A stretch of 64,000 nt of DNA, taken from the NCBI GenBank assembly GCA_014204635.1, contig JACHLS010000016.1:25415-89414 (forward strand). Reading direction: 5' to 3'. The position numbers were made by a program, and so were the translations under genes. Positions 16,653 to 25,939 of the stretch are shown piece by piece. Numbering within the stretch: the first letter of the stretch is position 1; every line of letters starts with the position of its first letter. The DNA is from Sporosarcina luteola (GTDB taxonomy: Bacteria > Bacillota > Bacilli > Bacillales_A > Planococcaceae). The notes beneath the pieces were generated by a model. The model worked only from the letters and a program-made list of their open reading frames with translations, ran no database searches and had not been told where the DNA came from.

Positions 16653-17333
16653 TTAAATCGCATCCATTTTGTCTACGTTACGAATTGTCCAGAACGCGAT
16701 CAAGACGCCAATCGCTGCAAAAGCTAAAGCAACGTACATATTATCGGCGATTGGAAGCCATGGATTGCTTTGACTTAATACGGCTACGATGAGTAAGGAA
16801 GAAATGATCGTTGCCGAGACGGATCGTTTACGCAAGCCGAAGTATAAAGGTATTAAACTAGCCCCAGCGGCTGCTATGGCGAACTTGAGCATACTCATGA
16901 TTTCCAGAAGTAATCGCTGAACAGGTATTTCCTCCGTGGAGAGTTGGAACATATTATGGGCAATAGAATAAACCGTAGCTACGAAAACACTTGAAATAGC
17001 GATTGTAATAAAAGTCAAAGTGCCTGCCAGTAGGAGTTTAGCTGCAATTAACTTCTTTCGTTGAATTGGGTACGTGTACATAAGATATATTGTTTTACTT
17101 CTATATTCATCTATGATTAACTTTGACAGTAATACAGCGGCGAATACAATGAATACGGCTCTTATCAGGGCTCCCAATATAACAAACATTTCATCTAACG
17201 TAATTTTTTCGTCGTATTGAATAGGGATGATGAGAACAAGAATGAGCAGATTGGCAATGATCGCTCCAAGTCCATACCACTTCAAACTTTCCTTTTTCAT
17301 TTCAAGCCTTATTAAATTGAACAAATGATTCAC
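16653..17333 (-). CDS. ABC-2-type transporter permease
   Basis: A 226-aa membrane protein with six predicted helices (for example residues 20-40, 53-72, 100-125, 147-165, 175-193 and 199-217). It lies 50 bp downstream of its ATPase gene. Size and order (regulator, kinase, ATPase, permease) resemble the B. subtilis ycbL-ycbM-ycbN-ycbO locus and lantibiotic/bacitracin protection transporters. It probably exports or detoxifies a membrane-active compound. Confidence 0.85.
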   Translation of the reverse strand: MNHLFNLIRLEMKKESLKWYGLGAIIANLLILVLIIPIQYDEKITLDEMFVILGALIRAVFIVFAAVLLSKLIIDEYRSKTIYLMYTYPIQRKKLIAAKLLLAGTLTFITIAISSVFVATVYSIAHNMFQLSTEEIPVQRLLLEIMSMLKFAIAAAGASLIPLYFGLRKRSVSATIISSLLIVAVLSQSNPWLPIADNMYVALAFAAIGVLIAFWTIRNVDKMDAI

Positions 17334-17382
17334 CTCCCTGTTTTTAGTAATTCAAAACGATGCTGCCCTTTTCTCCCGCTTA

Positions 17383-18300
17383 TCAAACAGTGGAGGTTCC
17401 TACAAGATCCAAGAAATACTCCTCCAGATTCTTCACCTTTCTATTAATTGATTCGATTTCTATATCATTTAAGATCAACTCTTTTGAAATGGCGGTTTGT
17501 GTTACATTCGCATCATAAATCCGAATGGTCGAATCATCAACAACCTTATAGTTAGAGATCGCAAGCAGTTCCTCTAGTACATAACAAGCCTTTCTTTGAT
17601 GAGGCGTCACCAACTCTATATATTCTGTATTTTGCTCACGAATGTCGTCCATTGAAATCTCTTTGATTAATTGTCCTTTGTTAATTATGCCGATCGTATC
17701 AGCAAGTTGTTCAATTTCCCCTAAAATATGACTTGATATGAGCAACGTTATTCCATATTGCTTCGTAAGCATTTGGAATAGATTTCTGATTTCTTTAATA
17801 CCAGAGGGGTCTAATCCATTGATCGGCTCATCTAAAATCAACAGTTCCGGTCTCGTCAGTATCGCTCTGGCAATCCCTAAACGTTGCTTCATGCCGAGAG
17901 AAAATTCTTTCACAGGCTTGTTATCAATGTTCTTTAACCCGACTAACTCGATTGTTTCATGGATTTCTTCTTGCTTATAATAGCCCATGTATTCACAATG
18001 AAGCACTAAGTTATCAAACGCGCTTAATTTCTCGTAGAATATTGGGTATTCAATGATGTTCCCCATCCTTTTTAACAATTCAAAGGATGAATGTGTTAAC
18101 GTTTCACCTAGGATGTGGATTTCCCCTGCTGTTGGTTTAACCAGGTTTAACAACATTTTCATTAATGTTGTTTTTCCTGCACCATTGGGTCCAAGCAAGC
18201 CATATATCTCACCTTTTTTCACAGTCATATTCAGGCCAGATACAATTTCCTTTCCTTGAAACGCTTTTGTTAAGCCCGTTGTTTTAATAGCAATGTCCAT
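17383..18300 (-). CDS. ABC transporter ATP-binding protein, BcrA/lantibiotic-protection type
   Basis: A 305-aa ATPase. Walker A is GPNGAGKTT, the signature is FSLGMKQRLGIARA, Walker B is LLILDEPINGLDP, and SSHILGEIEQL holds the switch His. A ~90-aa C-terminal extension is typical of BcrA-like subunits. The start at 18300 follows AAAGGAGG; the earlier in-frame ATG at 18342 has none. Its partner is the permease at 16653, and the adjacent two-component system likely controls it. Confidence 0.9.
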   Translation of the reverse strand: MDIAIKTTGLTKAFQGKEIVSGLNMTVKKGEIYGLLGPNGAGKTTLMKMLLNLVKPTAGEIHILGETLTHSSFELLKRMGNIIEYPIFYEKLSAFDNLVLHCEYMGYYKQEEIHETIELVGLKNIDNKPVKEFSLGMKQRLGIARAILTRPELLILDEPINGLDPSGIKEIRNLFQMLTKQYGITLLISSHILGEIEQLADTIGIINKGQLIKEISMDDIREQNTEYIELVTPHQRKACYVLEELLAISNYKVVDDSTIRIYDANVTQTAISKELILNDIEIESINRKVKNLEEYFLDLVGTSTV

Positions 18301-18386
18301 TTGTTTGACCTCCTTTCCCTTACTACCTATTCTACAAGGCAACCCTTTCTTTCCTATTTCATAATTCTTAAGAAAACCTTACGAAG

Positions 18387-19322
18387 TTAAAATACCATTC
18401 GTTTTAGCTGGATGAGAAATGTGGTTTTATGAAATGGCTTACTTTCCACAACGATGGTTCCCCCCATGGACTCCACTAGCTTTTTCGTAATGGTCAGTCC
18501 AAGACCGCTGCCTTGGAATGCCTTATTTCTCGATTCCTCCAATGTAAAGGATCTTTCGAAAACATGATCCTGATGGTGTTCTTCAATCCCTTTTCCTTTA
18601 TCCCACACACGCAGATAGACATGATGATCATCAAACTCCAAACTAAATCCTACTGTTTTCCCTGCTTCTCCGTGGTGAAGTGCATTGGAGAATAAATTGT
18701 TTAATATGCGGCCAAGTGCTTCTTCGTTCGCCAATGCGTAAATCGGCAAATCCGGAATATCGATAACCGCCTCAAATTGTTTCATCTGAACCATATCGTA
18801 GAAGCTTAAAATATTTTTCCGACAAATTTCATTAATGTGCACTCCTGTTACATCAATCGTTTGGTCATCCGCCTCTAGTTTCGCCAAGTCAAAAAAAGAA
18901 TTGATCAAATGGATGATCTCCAACGTTTTTTGGTGGATTTTCTCCAGCATCCTAGATTGTTCCTCCATCGGCTTTCGTGGATCTTGTTGTATGGTTTCAA
19001 TATAGCCTAATACAACCGTTAAGGGTGTTTTTAAATCGTGCGATACATTCGATAGCATTTTTTTGATGGACTGCTCTGTTTTTTTTAACTGGGCACTGGA
19101 TTGTTGATAACGGTCTAAAAACTCATTGACTTGGACTAATAAAATTTGTATGGCCCGATCATCCGTACTAAGAAGAATACGGTCAAAAGACGTTTTTCCA
19201 CATACTTCTTTTAATCGTTCTGCAAGATATCCTAACTCTTTTTCTCTTTGTTTGCCTCTGTAGAATTGAAGTACATTGAGGGAGATCAGAAAAATGATAA
19301 TGCCAAGTAATACAATCTCCAT
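18387..19322 (-). CDS. Sensor histidine kinase, intramembrane-type
   Basis: A 311-aa kinase with one N-terminal membrane helix (residues ~5-22), no large extracellular domain, a dimerisation segment with SNVSHDLKTPLTVVLGY (phospho-accepting His), and an HATPase domain with NNLFSNALHHG and GSGLGLTITKKL. The ATG at 19322 lies one base after the response-regulator stop, so the two are coupled. Such short-sensor kinases usually detect antimicrobials through their ABC partner. Confidence 0.9.
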   Translation of the reverse strand: MEIVLLGIIIFLISLNVLQFYRGKQREKELGYLAERLKEVCGKTSFDRILLSTDDRAIQILLVQVNEFLDRYQQSSAQLKKTEQSIKKMLSNVSHDLKTPLTVVLGYIETIQQDPRKPMEEQSRMLEKIHQKTLEIIHLINSFFDLAKLEADDQTIDVTGVHINEICRKNILSFYDMVQMKQFEAVIDIPDLPIYALANEEALGRILNNLFSNALHHGEAGKTVGFSLEFDDHHVYLRVWDKGKGIEEHHQDHVFERSFTLEESRNKAFQGSGLGLTITKKLVESMGGTIVVESKPFHKTTFLIQLKRMVF

Positions 19323-19323
19323 C

Positions 19324-20019
19324 TTAAAATTCTCCAAGCCGATAGCCCATGCCCCATAACGTTTTCAGATAGATTGGCGCTGAGGGGTCATCCTCAATTT
19401 TTTCCCGTAACCTTCTCATATGGACATTAATGATATTTTCATCTCCATAGTAGACATCTTGCCAAACTGCTTGATAGATTTGTTCTTTTGTAAAGACCCT
19501 TTTCGGATTTGTAAAAAATAGCTTGACTAGCTCCCATTCCTTTGCTGTCAACCTGATTGGTTTTCCATTCTTTTCAATTAACATGTTTTCAATATCGAGC
19601 GTAATTTCATGGACACGAATAATACTAGATTGATTATCTCCATGCCCTGAATATGTTGTCGCTCGGCGAATAGAAGCATGGATTCTAGCTACAAGCTCGA
19701 TCATCGAAAAAGGTTTCGTAATATAATCATCTGCTCCAAAACCAAGTCCTAGCGCTTTATCGACTTCTCCATCTTTAGCAGAGAGAATTAAGATTGGAAT
19801 GCTGCTTTCATCTCGGATCTGTTTTAGAAAATCCATTCCGTTTAGTCGAGGCAACATTAAATCCAATAAAATCAGATCGTATGAACCTCTCCTGAATTGC
19901 TGCTGAGCTTCTATTCCATCGTACGCACAAACAACTTGAAACCCTTCTAATTCCAAATAGTTAACAAGCATTTCACTAATCGATTTATCATCTTCCACAA
20001 GTAGGATTACATGCCCCAA
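19324..20019 (-). CDS. OmpR-family response regulator
   Basis: A ~231-aa regulator. The receiver domain has VEDDKSISE and phospho-Asp in DLILLDLMLPRLNG, and switch Lys in YITKPFSMIELVAR. The winged-helix domain ends with NVHMRRLREKIEDDPSAPIYLKTLWGMGYRL. TTG at 20019 (AAGGTGG upstream) gives the normal short lead into the DD pair; ATG 20040 and GTG 20049 are alternatives. It should activate the ABC genes downstream. Confidence 0.88.
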   Translation of the reverse strand: MGHVILLVEDDKSISEMLVNYLELEGFQVVCAYDGIEAQQQFRRGSYDLILLDLMLPRLNGMDFLKQIRDESSIPILILSAKDGEVDKALGLGFGADDYITKPFSMIELVARIHASIRRATTYSGHGDNQSSIIRVHEITLDIENMLIEKNGKPIRLTAKEWELVKLFFTNPKRVFTKEQIYQAVWQDVYYGDENIINVHMRRLREKIEDDPSAPIYLKTLWGMGYRLGEF

Positions 20020-20083
20020 ATCCCTGACCACCTTCCACATTTCTGTCACTTCTTAAAATAGTATCCTGTATCCTGAACCATTA

Positions 20084-20638
20084 TCAATCCGGATAAAAAA
20101 TCGTCATGCTTAATCGAACCAACCGATCTCCCGAATTCGTATACGTATGAGGCCGATCTGCTTTAAATCGGATGGAATCCCCATTTTTTAATATATATTC
20201 GCCATCATTCACCCGTATCGTCAACTCTCCATCAAATACCGTAATGAATTCCTCCGTGCCTTGTTTATGTGAAGCAGAATTCAAGTTCCCTCCCTCCTCG
20301 ATTTCAACCGAATAGATTTCAAAACGACTTTCCTCTTGAAAAGGGAATGAAGGATAGACTCTATACTTTCCTCCATCTTCAGTCAATACTTGGATCTCAT
20401 TTCGCAAAACGACTTTCGTGTCGGGCTGCGGGTTATGGATCAGTGACGTAAAAGAGATTTTCAGCCCATTGGCGATCTTCCAGATAGTTGTCAGTGTGGG
20501 GCTTGATTCCCCTCTTTCAATTTGTCCTATCATCGTTTTACTTACACCGCTTAATTCAGAGACCTTTTCTAAACTCAGCTTTTCTTTCTTCCGGATTGCC
20601 TTTAAATTTCTCGCTAGAATGCGTTGAATGTCCTCCAT
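20084..20638 (-). CDS. XRE-cupin transcriptional regulator
   Basis: A 184-aa protein. The N-terminal helix-turn-helix (LSLEKVSELSGVSKTMIGQIERGESSPTLTTIWKIANGLK) is followed by a C-terminal cupin barrel (ELTIRVNDGEYILKNGDSIRFKADRPHTY). Such proteins sense small metabolites through the cupin. It is divergent from a LysE-type exporter, with an inverted repeat between, so it probably regulates that exporter. Confidence 0.9.
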   Translation of the reverse strand: MEDIQRILARNLKAIRKKEKLSLEKVSELSGVSKTMIGQIERGESSPTLTTIWKIANGLKISFTSLIHNPQPDTKVVLRNEIQVLTEDGGKYRVYPSFPFQEESRFEIYSVEIEEGGNLNSASHKQGTEEFITVFDGELTIRVNDGEYILKNGDSIRFKADRPHTYTNSGDRLVRLSMTIFYPD

Positions 20639-20664
20639 CAAACTCACTCCTTCTCTATTTACAA

Positions 20665-20724
20665 TATAACGTCTTTTCTGTACAATAAAACGAATACGCT
20701 ATAAAGACCATATTAGACGTTATA
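20665..20724. promoter_or_regulatory. Inverted-repeat operator pair in the XRE-cupin/lysE intergenic region
   Basis: TATAACGTCT (20665-20674) and AGACGTTATA (20715-20724) are a perfect 10-bp inverted repeat with centres 50 bp apart. They lie in the 113-bp gap between the divergent genes. Likely binding half-sites for the XRE-cupin regulator. Confidence 0.5.
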
Positions 20725-20751
20725 AGATACAAAATAAAGGAGGGATTGGCA

Positions 20752-21339
20752 ATGTCTGTAGTATCTTTTTTGCTATTCGTATTCGTTACCAGCTTCACTC
20801 CAGGTCCAAACAATATGATGGCCATGGCATTCGCAAACAAGCATGGATTTAAAAAAACGACAACCTTTTGTTTAGGTGTCGGTTTTGGATTTTTCGTTAT
20901 TATCCTGTGTTGTTTAGTATTTAATCGTATACTCCTAAACCTGATGCCTACGATTCAATTGCCTCTATCCCTTTTTGGCGTCGCCTACATGTTATACTTG
21001 GCATTTAAAATTTTGACGAGCAAAGACACTACTAGCACAAATAATGAAAAAGAACAGACGAATTTCTTTCTAATCGGTGCGTTGCTGCAATTTATCAATC
21101 CCAAAGCAATTCTCTATGGAGTTTCAGTTGTTTCGACATTTATTCTTCCGTACTACACTTCCATTAGCAGCTATCTATGTTTGTCGGCATTTTTAGGTTT
21201 TGTCGGCATTATGAGTACATTTACATGGAGTTTATTCGGTTCCCTATTGCAAACATTCGTAAAGCAATACCAAAAACCATTTAATATCCTTATGGCGCTG
21301 TTATTGGTGTATAGCGCATGTACGATTCTTTTCGGATAG
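20752..21339 (+). CDS. LysE/RhtB-family exporter
   Basis: A 195-aa protein with six predicted helices. The family signature FTPGPNNMMAMAFANKHGFKK lies at the N terminus and the QFINPKAILYG segment is mid-protein. LysE/RhtB proteins export amino acids or similar solutes. AAAGGAGGG precedes the ATG at 20752. It is likely controlled by the divergent XRE-cupin regulator. Confidence 0.9.
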   Translation: MSVVSFLLFVFVTSFTPGPNNMMAMAFANKHGFKKTTTFCLGVGFGFFVIILCCLVFNRILLNLMPTIQLPLSLFGVAYMLYLAFKILTSKDTTSTNNEKEQTNFFLIGALLQFINPKAILYGVSVVSTFILPYYTSISSYLCLSAFLGFVGIMSTFTWSLFGSLLQTFVKQYQKPFNILMALLLVYSACTILFG

Positions 21340-21369
21340 GCAGGACTGCTTGAGGATCATACCAAATTC

Positions 21370-21404
21370 ACCGATTTCTTTTCTTTGAGAAGAAATCGGT
21401 TTGA
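21370..21404 (+). terminator. Intrinsic terminator after the lysE-type gene
   Basis: ACCGATTTCTT and AAGAAATCGGT form an 11-bp stem, with only a short T-run after it. Confidence 0.55.
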
Positions 21405-21429
21405 ATGTTGATCTGTGATAACCATAATG

Positions 21430-21987
21430 TCATTCAGACTGATGTGAATCAATGATCAAAAAATAATGACATTCATCAGTTGAAAGGTTTATGAAGCGAT
21501 GCTTTACATCGGCCCCAAAGTAGAGAGAATCTCCTTGTTCCACTGTATAAGTTTCAGGCTGCTCGCCTAGTATAACTTTTAGACTTCCTTGTGTAACATG
21601 AATATATTCTTTAACCCCTCTTTGATGGGCCGGAAAAGTACCGGTTTCCTGTAGGGGCGGTATGATATTGAGGATAAATTCCAGGCCCCTTGATGAAAAT
21701 GCAGGAGATAAAAGCTGTCGTTCCATACCAGTCGTTTCATCCTTATAGACCATTCTTTGATTGGAACGTATAAGAATGACCTCTTGCTTCTGTTGTTCCC
21801 CTAATAATTGCGAAATTGTGACTTCCAATCCTTCGGCAATTTGCGAAGCAACCTGTATAGTAGGATTTTTTTCTCCCCTTTCAATCATCGATAACATGGA
21901 TCGACTCACCTTTGATCGCTCCGCAAGCTCTTCTAAGGTTAGAGTTCTTTTCTTTCTCTCTCTTTTAACATTTTCTCCAAACTTCAA
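21430..21987 (-). CDS. XRE-cupin transcriptional regulator
   Basis: A 185-aa protein similar in layout to the one at 20084. The HTH is LTLEELAERSKVSRSMLSMIERGEKNPTIQVASQIAEGLE, and the cupin contains GVKEYIHVTQGSLKVILG and GDSLYFGADVKHRF. It is divergent from an LctP-family permease. Two copies of an ACTATAGTGGA site bracket that permease promoter and are likely its targets. Confidence 0.9.
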   Translation of the reverse strand: MKFGENVKRERKKRTLTLEELAERSKVSRSMLSMIERGEKNPTIQVASQIAEGLEVTISQLLGEQQKQEVILIRSNQRMVYKDETTGMERQLLSPAFSSRGLEFILNIIPPLQETGTFPAHQRGVKEYIHVTQGSLKVILGEQPETYTVEQGDSLYFGADVKHRFINLSTDECHYFLIIDSHQSE

Positions 21988-22008
21988 TGAAAGACACGCC
22001 CTTTTTCT

Positions 22009-22079
22009 ACTATAGTGGAATGTAATCTTGACATTTACCAGAAGAGTAATTATGATAGAAAAAAGTACACTATAGTGGA
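22009..22079 (+). promoter_or_regulatory. lctP-type promoter bracketed by two identical operator sites
   Basis: TTGACA (22028-22033), 17 nt and TATGAT (22051-22056) form a near-consensus promoter. ACTATAGTGGA occurs at 22009-22019 and again at 22069-22079, 60 bp apart, one upstream of -35 and one past the start point. The core CTATAG is itself palindromic. Confidence 0.6.
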
Positions 22080-22147
22080 TTTATAGTTACATCGTAACAA
22101 TGAATGTGTATTTCCACAAGTTCTTCGTGACGAATGGGGGGGTAGGC

Positions 22148-23641
22148 ATGACCGTTTTTATAGCGCTTTTTCCGATTTTAAGTATTTTTCTTTTTTTGTT
22201 TTTATTCAAACTGACGTCATTACGTGCAGGAACTCTATCTTTTCTTATCACAGTTCTCATCACCTTACTATATCCTCGTTTTCATCTTATACCGGAACAC
22301 ATTCTTCATTCATCGTTAAAAGGATTATTAATTTCTCTCATTGCTGCATATGTTCTTTTTTTTGGCATCTTTCTTTTCCATTTGATGAATAGTGCAGGTG
22401 GCATTCAATCTATCGCCACCTTTATTTCAAAAGCGACAAGTGATCGAATTCTTCAAGTCATGATAATAGTAGTTGGTCTTTCACCACTCATCGAATCCAC
22501 AAGCGGGTTCGGTATCGCCTTTATGATTGTTGCGCCAATCTTTATCGCGTTAGGCTTTAGTCCTGTAAAATCCGCTTTATTGGGGCTTGTTAGTTTACTC
22601 GCTGTGCCTTGGGGAGCATTAGCCACAGGGACGGTAATTGGGGCGGAACTTGGCGGGCTATCACTCCAGAAGCTTGGCGCAGGCTCCGCTATGCTCAGCA
22701 TTCCGGTGTTTGCCTATTTTATTCTTATCGCAGTTTATCTAGCAGGAGGAATCCAAGCGATTAAGGAAAAATGGAAGGTATTGCTCCTGTTGTCAATTAC
22801 CTTTTCTCTCTCTATTCTCTTCTTCAACACGTTTGTCAGCGTGGAATTAGCCGGAGTTCTTGGCTCACTACTTACAACTGGGATAGGCATTGTCATCTCT
22901 TCATTGAAAAATAACCGGGCGGAACTCGCAACTTCTATGGAGGAACTTCCCAGCATCAATATTTTTAAAGTCATGAGCCCCTATATCATTCTTACTGTAT
23001 TTATATTCATTTCCCGTTTATGGACGCCCTTCCGGCATTTTTTAGAGTCTCATGCCGTGATCAAATTTCCCTCGTTCTCCTTTTCAATGGCTTTACTGTA
23101 TTCACCGGGTTTTTGGTTATTCGTGACTTGTCTATTTACGATTTATATATTTAGAATTCAGAAGGTGACCGTCTTTCTTACATTACAAAAGACGTTGAAA
23201 CAATGGATCCCTTTTACGATTTCAACCTTAGCTTTTGTCAGTATTTCTGAAGTGATGGCAACCGCAGGAATGACCCAACTCCTTTCAGATAAAACAGGCG
23301 CCTTATTCGGAACTAGTTTTTTACTGATCTCTCCTCTAATTGGAGGGATAGGGGGGTATCTGACAGGGAGCAACACAGGATCAAATGCAATGTTTATCCA
23401 GCTGCAAATGCAAACAGCGGGGCAAGTTGGACTATCACCAGATTTGATTGCCATGTCCCAAAATGCAAGCTCCTCGCATTCCACCATGGCCAGCCCTTCT
23501 CGAGTGATGCTAGGCGCATCGCTATGCAACGTGCAATCCGAGGAAAATCGTTTATTAAAACAAATCACTCTTATCGTTTTAGGAGCAATTCTTATTATTG
23601 GCTTGTCCTTATTCCTACTTAACTTAACACTCCATCAATGA
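22148..23641 (+). CDS. LctP-family permease
   Basis: A 497-aa membrane protein with about 12-13 helices. The family's conserved segment PLIESTSGFGIAFMIVAPIFIALGF lies around residue 135, GGYLTGSNTGSNAMF around residue 415, and ASSSHSTMASPSRVMLGAS just after. LctP members import lactate or glycolate with protons. The start at 22148 follows GGGGGGTAGGC. The true substrate could differ, since its controller is an XRE-cupin protein and not LutR/LldR. Confidence 0.88.
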   Translation: MTVFIALFPILSIFLFLFLFKLTSLRAGTLSFLITVLITLLYPRFHLIPEHILHSSLKGLLISLIAAYVLFFGIFLFHLMNSAGGIQSIATFISKATSDRILQVMIIVVGLSPLIESTSGFGIAFMIVAPIFIALGFSPVKSALLGLVSLLAVPWGALATGTVIGAELGGLSLQKLGAGSAMLSIPVFAYFILIAVYLAGGIQAIKEKWKVLLLLSITFSLSILFFNTFVSVELAGVLGSLLTTGIGIVISSLKNNRAELATSMEELPSINIFKVMSPYIILTVFIFISRLWTPFRHFLESHAVIKFPSFSFSMALLYSPGFWLFVTCLFTIYIFRIQKVTVFLTLQKTLKQWIPFTISTLAFVSISEVMATAGMTQLLSDKTGALFGTSFLLISPLIGGIGGYLTGSNTGSNAMFIQLQMQTAGQVGLSPDLIAMSQNASSSHSTMASPSRVMLGASLCNVQSEENRLLKQITLIVLGAILIIGLSLFLLNLTLHQ

Positions 23642-23820
23642 ATGCATTGCAACTTTTATACTAAAATGATTGCCTCCTAGCAATGTAGAAAAGCAGTTCC
23701 CTTTACCACAGAAACTTTTACAAAACTCGTTCGTACATATAGGTAAGAGAATGTACTAACCATTATCCATCGTTAACGATTGTTTTACTTTTAAATCATT
23801 GAATTGGAGTGTTTTGGCCT

Positions 23821-24576
23821 GTGACTCAGTTAAATGCAAACTCTCAATATATCCGATCCGTCCGCTTATTGAAGGAACAGCTGCCCCATGGCGTATTCCC
23901 TTTCACCCTTCCCTTTGTTCGTAACTTAGATGAGCTGCAGCTTCATCCGAACATTACATATATTATCGGGGAGAATGGCATGGGCAAATCAACTTTGTTA
24001 GAAGGAATCGCGATTGCCTATGGCTTTAATCCGGAAGGTGGTACGTTGAATTTCAATTTTTCAAGCTTTGATTCCCACTCGCTATTAGATCAACACTTGC
24101 GTCTAGTGAAAGGAATAGACCGTCCTTCAGATCATTTCTTTTTCCGTGCCGAAAGTTTTTACAATGTCGCGACCAATATAGAAGAATTGGATCAGGAGTT
24201 CCCTCATCTCCCACGGATTATCGATTCGTATGGAGGCGTTTCACTGCACGAACAATCGCATGGCGAATCCTTTTTTTCCGCTTTTATGAAACGCTTCAGC
24301 GGAAACGGTTTGTATATCCTGGATGAGCCGGAAGCCGCGTTGTCCCCCCTCCGCCAAATTTCATTGCTGGCACGTATGAATGAGCTCGTTCAGGACGGAT
24401 CCCAGTTCATCATTTCGACTCACTCTCCCATCGTCATGGCGCATCCGCTCTCAAAAATTATTCAAATTACAGAAGACAGCATGCATGAGACGACATTGGA
24501 GGAGACAGAACACTATTCAATTATGAAACAGTTTTTTGATGATAAAGATCGATTGCTGCACCATCTATTCCAATAG
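23821..24576 (+). CDS. AAA ATPase (ABC-like, RecF/SMC-type fold)
   Basis: A 251-aa stand-alone ATPase. Walker A is GENGMGKSTL near residue 55, Walker B is GLYILDEPEAALSP near residue 168, and ISTHSPIVMAHP is the switch region. No membrane or DNA-binding domain is present. The GTG at 23821 is chosen for its distance from GGAG; GTG 23809 is an alternative. Family members occur in DNA repair, transport and defence, and the specific role is unknown. Confidence 0.85.
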   Translation: MTQLNANSQYIRSVRLLKEQLPHGVFPFTLPFVRNLDELQLHPNITYIIGENGMGKSTLLEGIAIAYGFNPEGGTLNFNFSSFDSHSLLDQHLRLVKGIDRPSDHFFFRAESFYNVATNIEELDQEFPHLPRIIDSYGGVSLHEQSHGESFFSAFMKRFSGNGLYILDEPEAALSPLRQISLLARMNELVQDGSQFIISTHSPIVMAHPLSKIIQITEDSMHETTLEETEHYSIMKQFFDDKDRLLHHLFQ

Positions 24577-24597
24577 GAAGTTGAGGAGGTAATCCTT

Positions 24598-24900
24598 TTG
24601 AAACGTCTGTTACGGTCAGTCTGCATATTTTCACTTGCCTTGTTTTTATTTGCTTGTACAAAGGTTGTAGATACCTTCTCGTTTATTGGAAAAATTGAAA
24701 GGATCACGGGTACTACGGCGCTCGTCCTTGTGGAAGAGGGAGACAGAGGCATTCAAGGCTCTGAAGTCGACGTAGACCTATCCGTCAATACGGAAGATAC
24801 TTTCCTGATCGGTGATCGGGTTGTGGTGGGCTATGACGGTTCGATAATGGAGACCGCACCTCTCAAAATTATTACCCTTTCAGTCCAGTTCGCCGATTAG
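24598..24900 (+). CDS. Small DUF3221-like lipoprotein
   Basis: A 100-aa protein with TTG start 8 nt after GGAGGT. Lipoprotein signal: KRLLRS, a hydrophobic stretch, then lipobox LFAC at residues 17-20. The mature part (GKIERITG ... DRVVVGYDGSIMETAP) resembles the small OB-like DUF3221 lipoproteins of Bacillus. It lies 21 bp after the ATPase gene and may be cotranscribed. Confidence 0.75.
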   Translation: MKRLLRSVCIFSLALFLFACTKVVDTFSFIGKIERITGTTALVLVEEGDRGIQGSEVDVDLSVNTEDTFLIGDRVVVGYDGSIMETAPLKIITLSVQFAD

Positions 24901-24910
24901 TAGCGAACTT

Positions 24911-24946
24911 GAGCCTTCCTTATAAGTAACGGAAGGCTTGTCCTTT
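24911..24946 (+). terminator. Intrinsic terminator
   Basis: GCCTTCC (24913-24919) pairs with GGAAGGC (24931-24937), followed by TTGTCCTTT. Confidence 0.6.
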
Positions 24947-24996
24947 CAATCACCAAATGTATGTATAACGTGGATAAATGATTTGATCACCTCCTC

Positions 24997-25827
24997 TCAA
25001 TCCTTCCAGCAGTCTCGTGCCAATGCTTCGTAAAAAACTTTCGATACACGTCGCTCCAACTTAAGCGTAACAACCAACGCAGACTTATGCAGCACCATCA
25101 TAAAAAGACCCGCCAAAATCAAATCATGCTTCGTATGAAAGGGAGCGGGCAGTAATGGAAAAGATTCCAAAATATCAGGTCCACAAAGATGGGAGATGAG
25201 TTGAAGCGCCAACGGATTTGTGGCGCCTTCCAAAAAACCTGATGCGATAAAAAACAGGCAGGCCGGTGAAATAGCCACTCCGCTCAAAAACGCATACCGC
25301 TTCATTTTACAAGAACATAAGCGGAGCAACGGGTCCGGGGAAGCCAGTGGTTTCCACATGCCAAACGATAGAAGAAAGAGCAGCAATAAAAACCCTGCAT
25401 GAACAAGAGGTCGTGCCACTAGGAATGTAAGAATAATAGGGGTGTGATAGAAGAGGAATACTACTGCGAACGTAGAAAGAAACGCGATGGGAGATAGGTG
25501 GATGGAAGGCAGCTTGCTCCGCCTCAGCCAACTGGTCATGACATCAACCAATGCTACCGGGATACCAAGCATGAGCAGTGGTGGTACAAAGAAAAACAGC
25601 AAACTCATCTGCACCATATGCAATGTGATGGAAACTTGGCTCAGCATGGCAAAAGGACTGCCCAGCATGAGAAACAGCAACAAGCATGCAAGAAGAAAAG
25701 AGATAGGCTGCCAGCAGACGAGTTCATTTTTCACGTATCGATTGACAAAAACACCGTAAAAGGAAACGATGCCAGCCAGCAAAGCGAACCATTGCCAGCT
25801 CCACGTCAATTTTTCAAGCAGCAGCAC
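24997..25827 (-). CDS. ctaG: CtaG-type cytochrome c oxidase assembly protein
   Basis: A 276-aa membrane protein of the caa3_CtaG family, with about seven helices and conserved histidines in SITLHMVQMSLLFFFVPPLLMLG, FLFYHTPIIL and MVLHKSALVV. The family helps assemble caa3 oxidase, probably delivering copper. The start is GTG at 25827 with no strong ribosome site, so it may lie elsewhere. No oxidase genes are in the window; it stands alone before a repeat array. Confidence 0.85.
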   Translation of the reverse strand: MLLLEKLTWSWQWFALLAGIVSFYGVFVNRYVKNELVCWQPISFLLACLLLFLMLGSPFAMLSQVSITLHMVQMSLLFFFVPPLLMLGIPVALVDVMTSWLRRSKLPSIHLSPIAFLSTFAVVFLFYHTPIILTFLVARPLVHAGFLLLLFLLSFGMWKPLASPDPLLRLCSCKMKRYAFLSGVAISPACLFFIASGFLEGATNPLALQLISHLCGPDILESFPLLPAPFHTKHDLILAGLFMMVLHKSALVVTLKLERRVSKVFYEALARDCWKD

Positions 25828-25939
25828 CTCAATCGCACTATCGACAGAAACCCCTCCCTTCTTCGGCTATTCCATTATATGTAGGCAGGATGAATTTATT
25901 TCAAATGGTGGGGGAGCTTTGAGTGAGATTTGGGGGAGT

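Noticed and set aside
16653..20019. Assignment of the TCS/ABC locus as immunity genes of the lanthipeptide cluster
   Set aside because: It is 6.5 kb away with unrelated genes between, and such loci are widespread stand-alone resistance modules.
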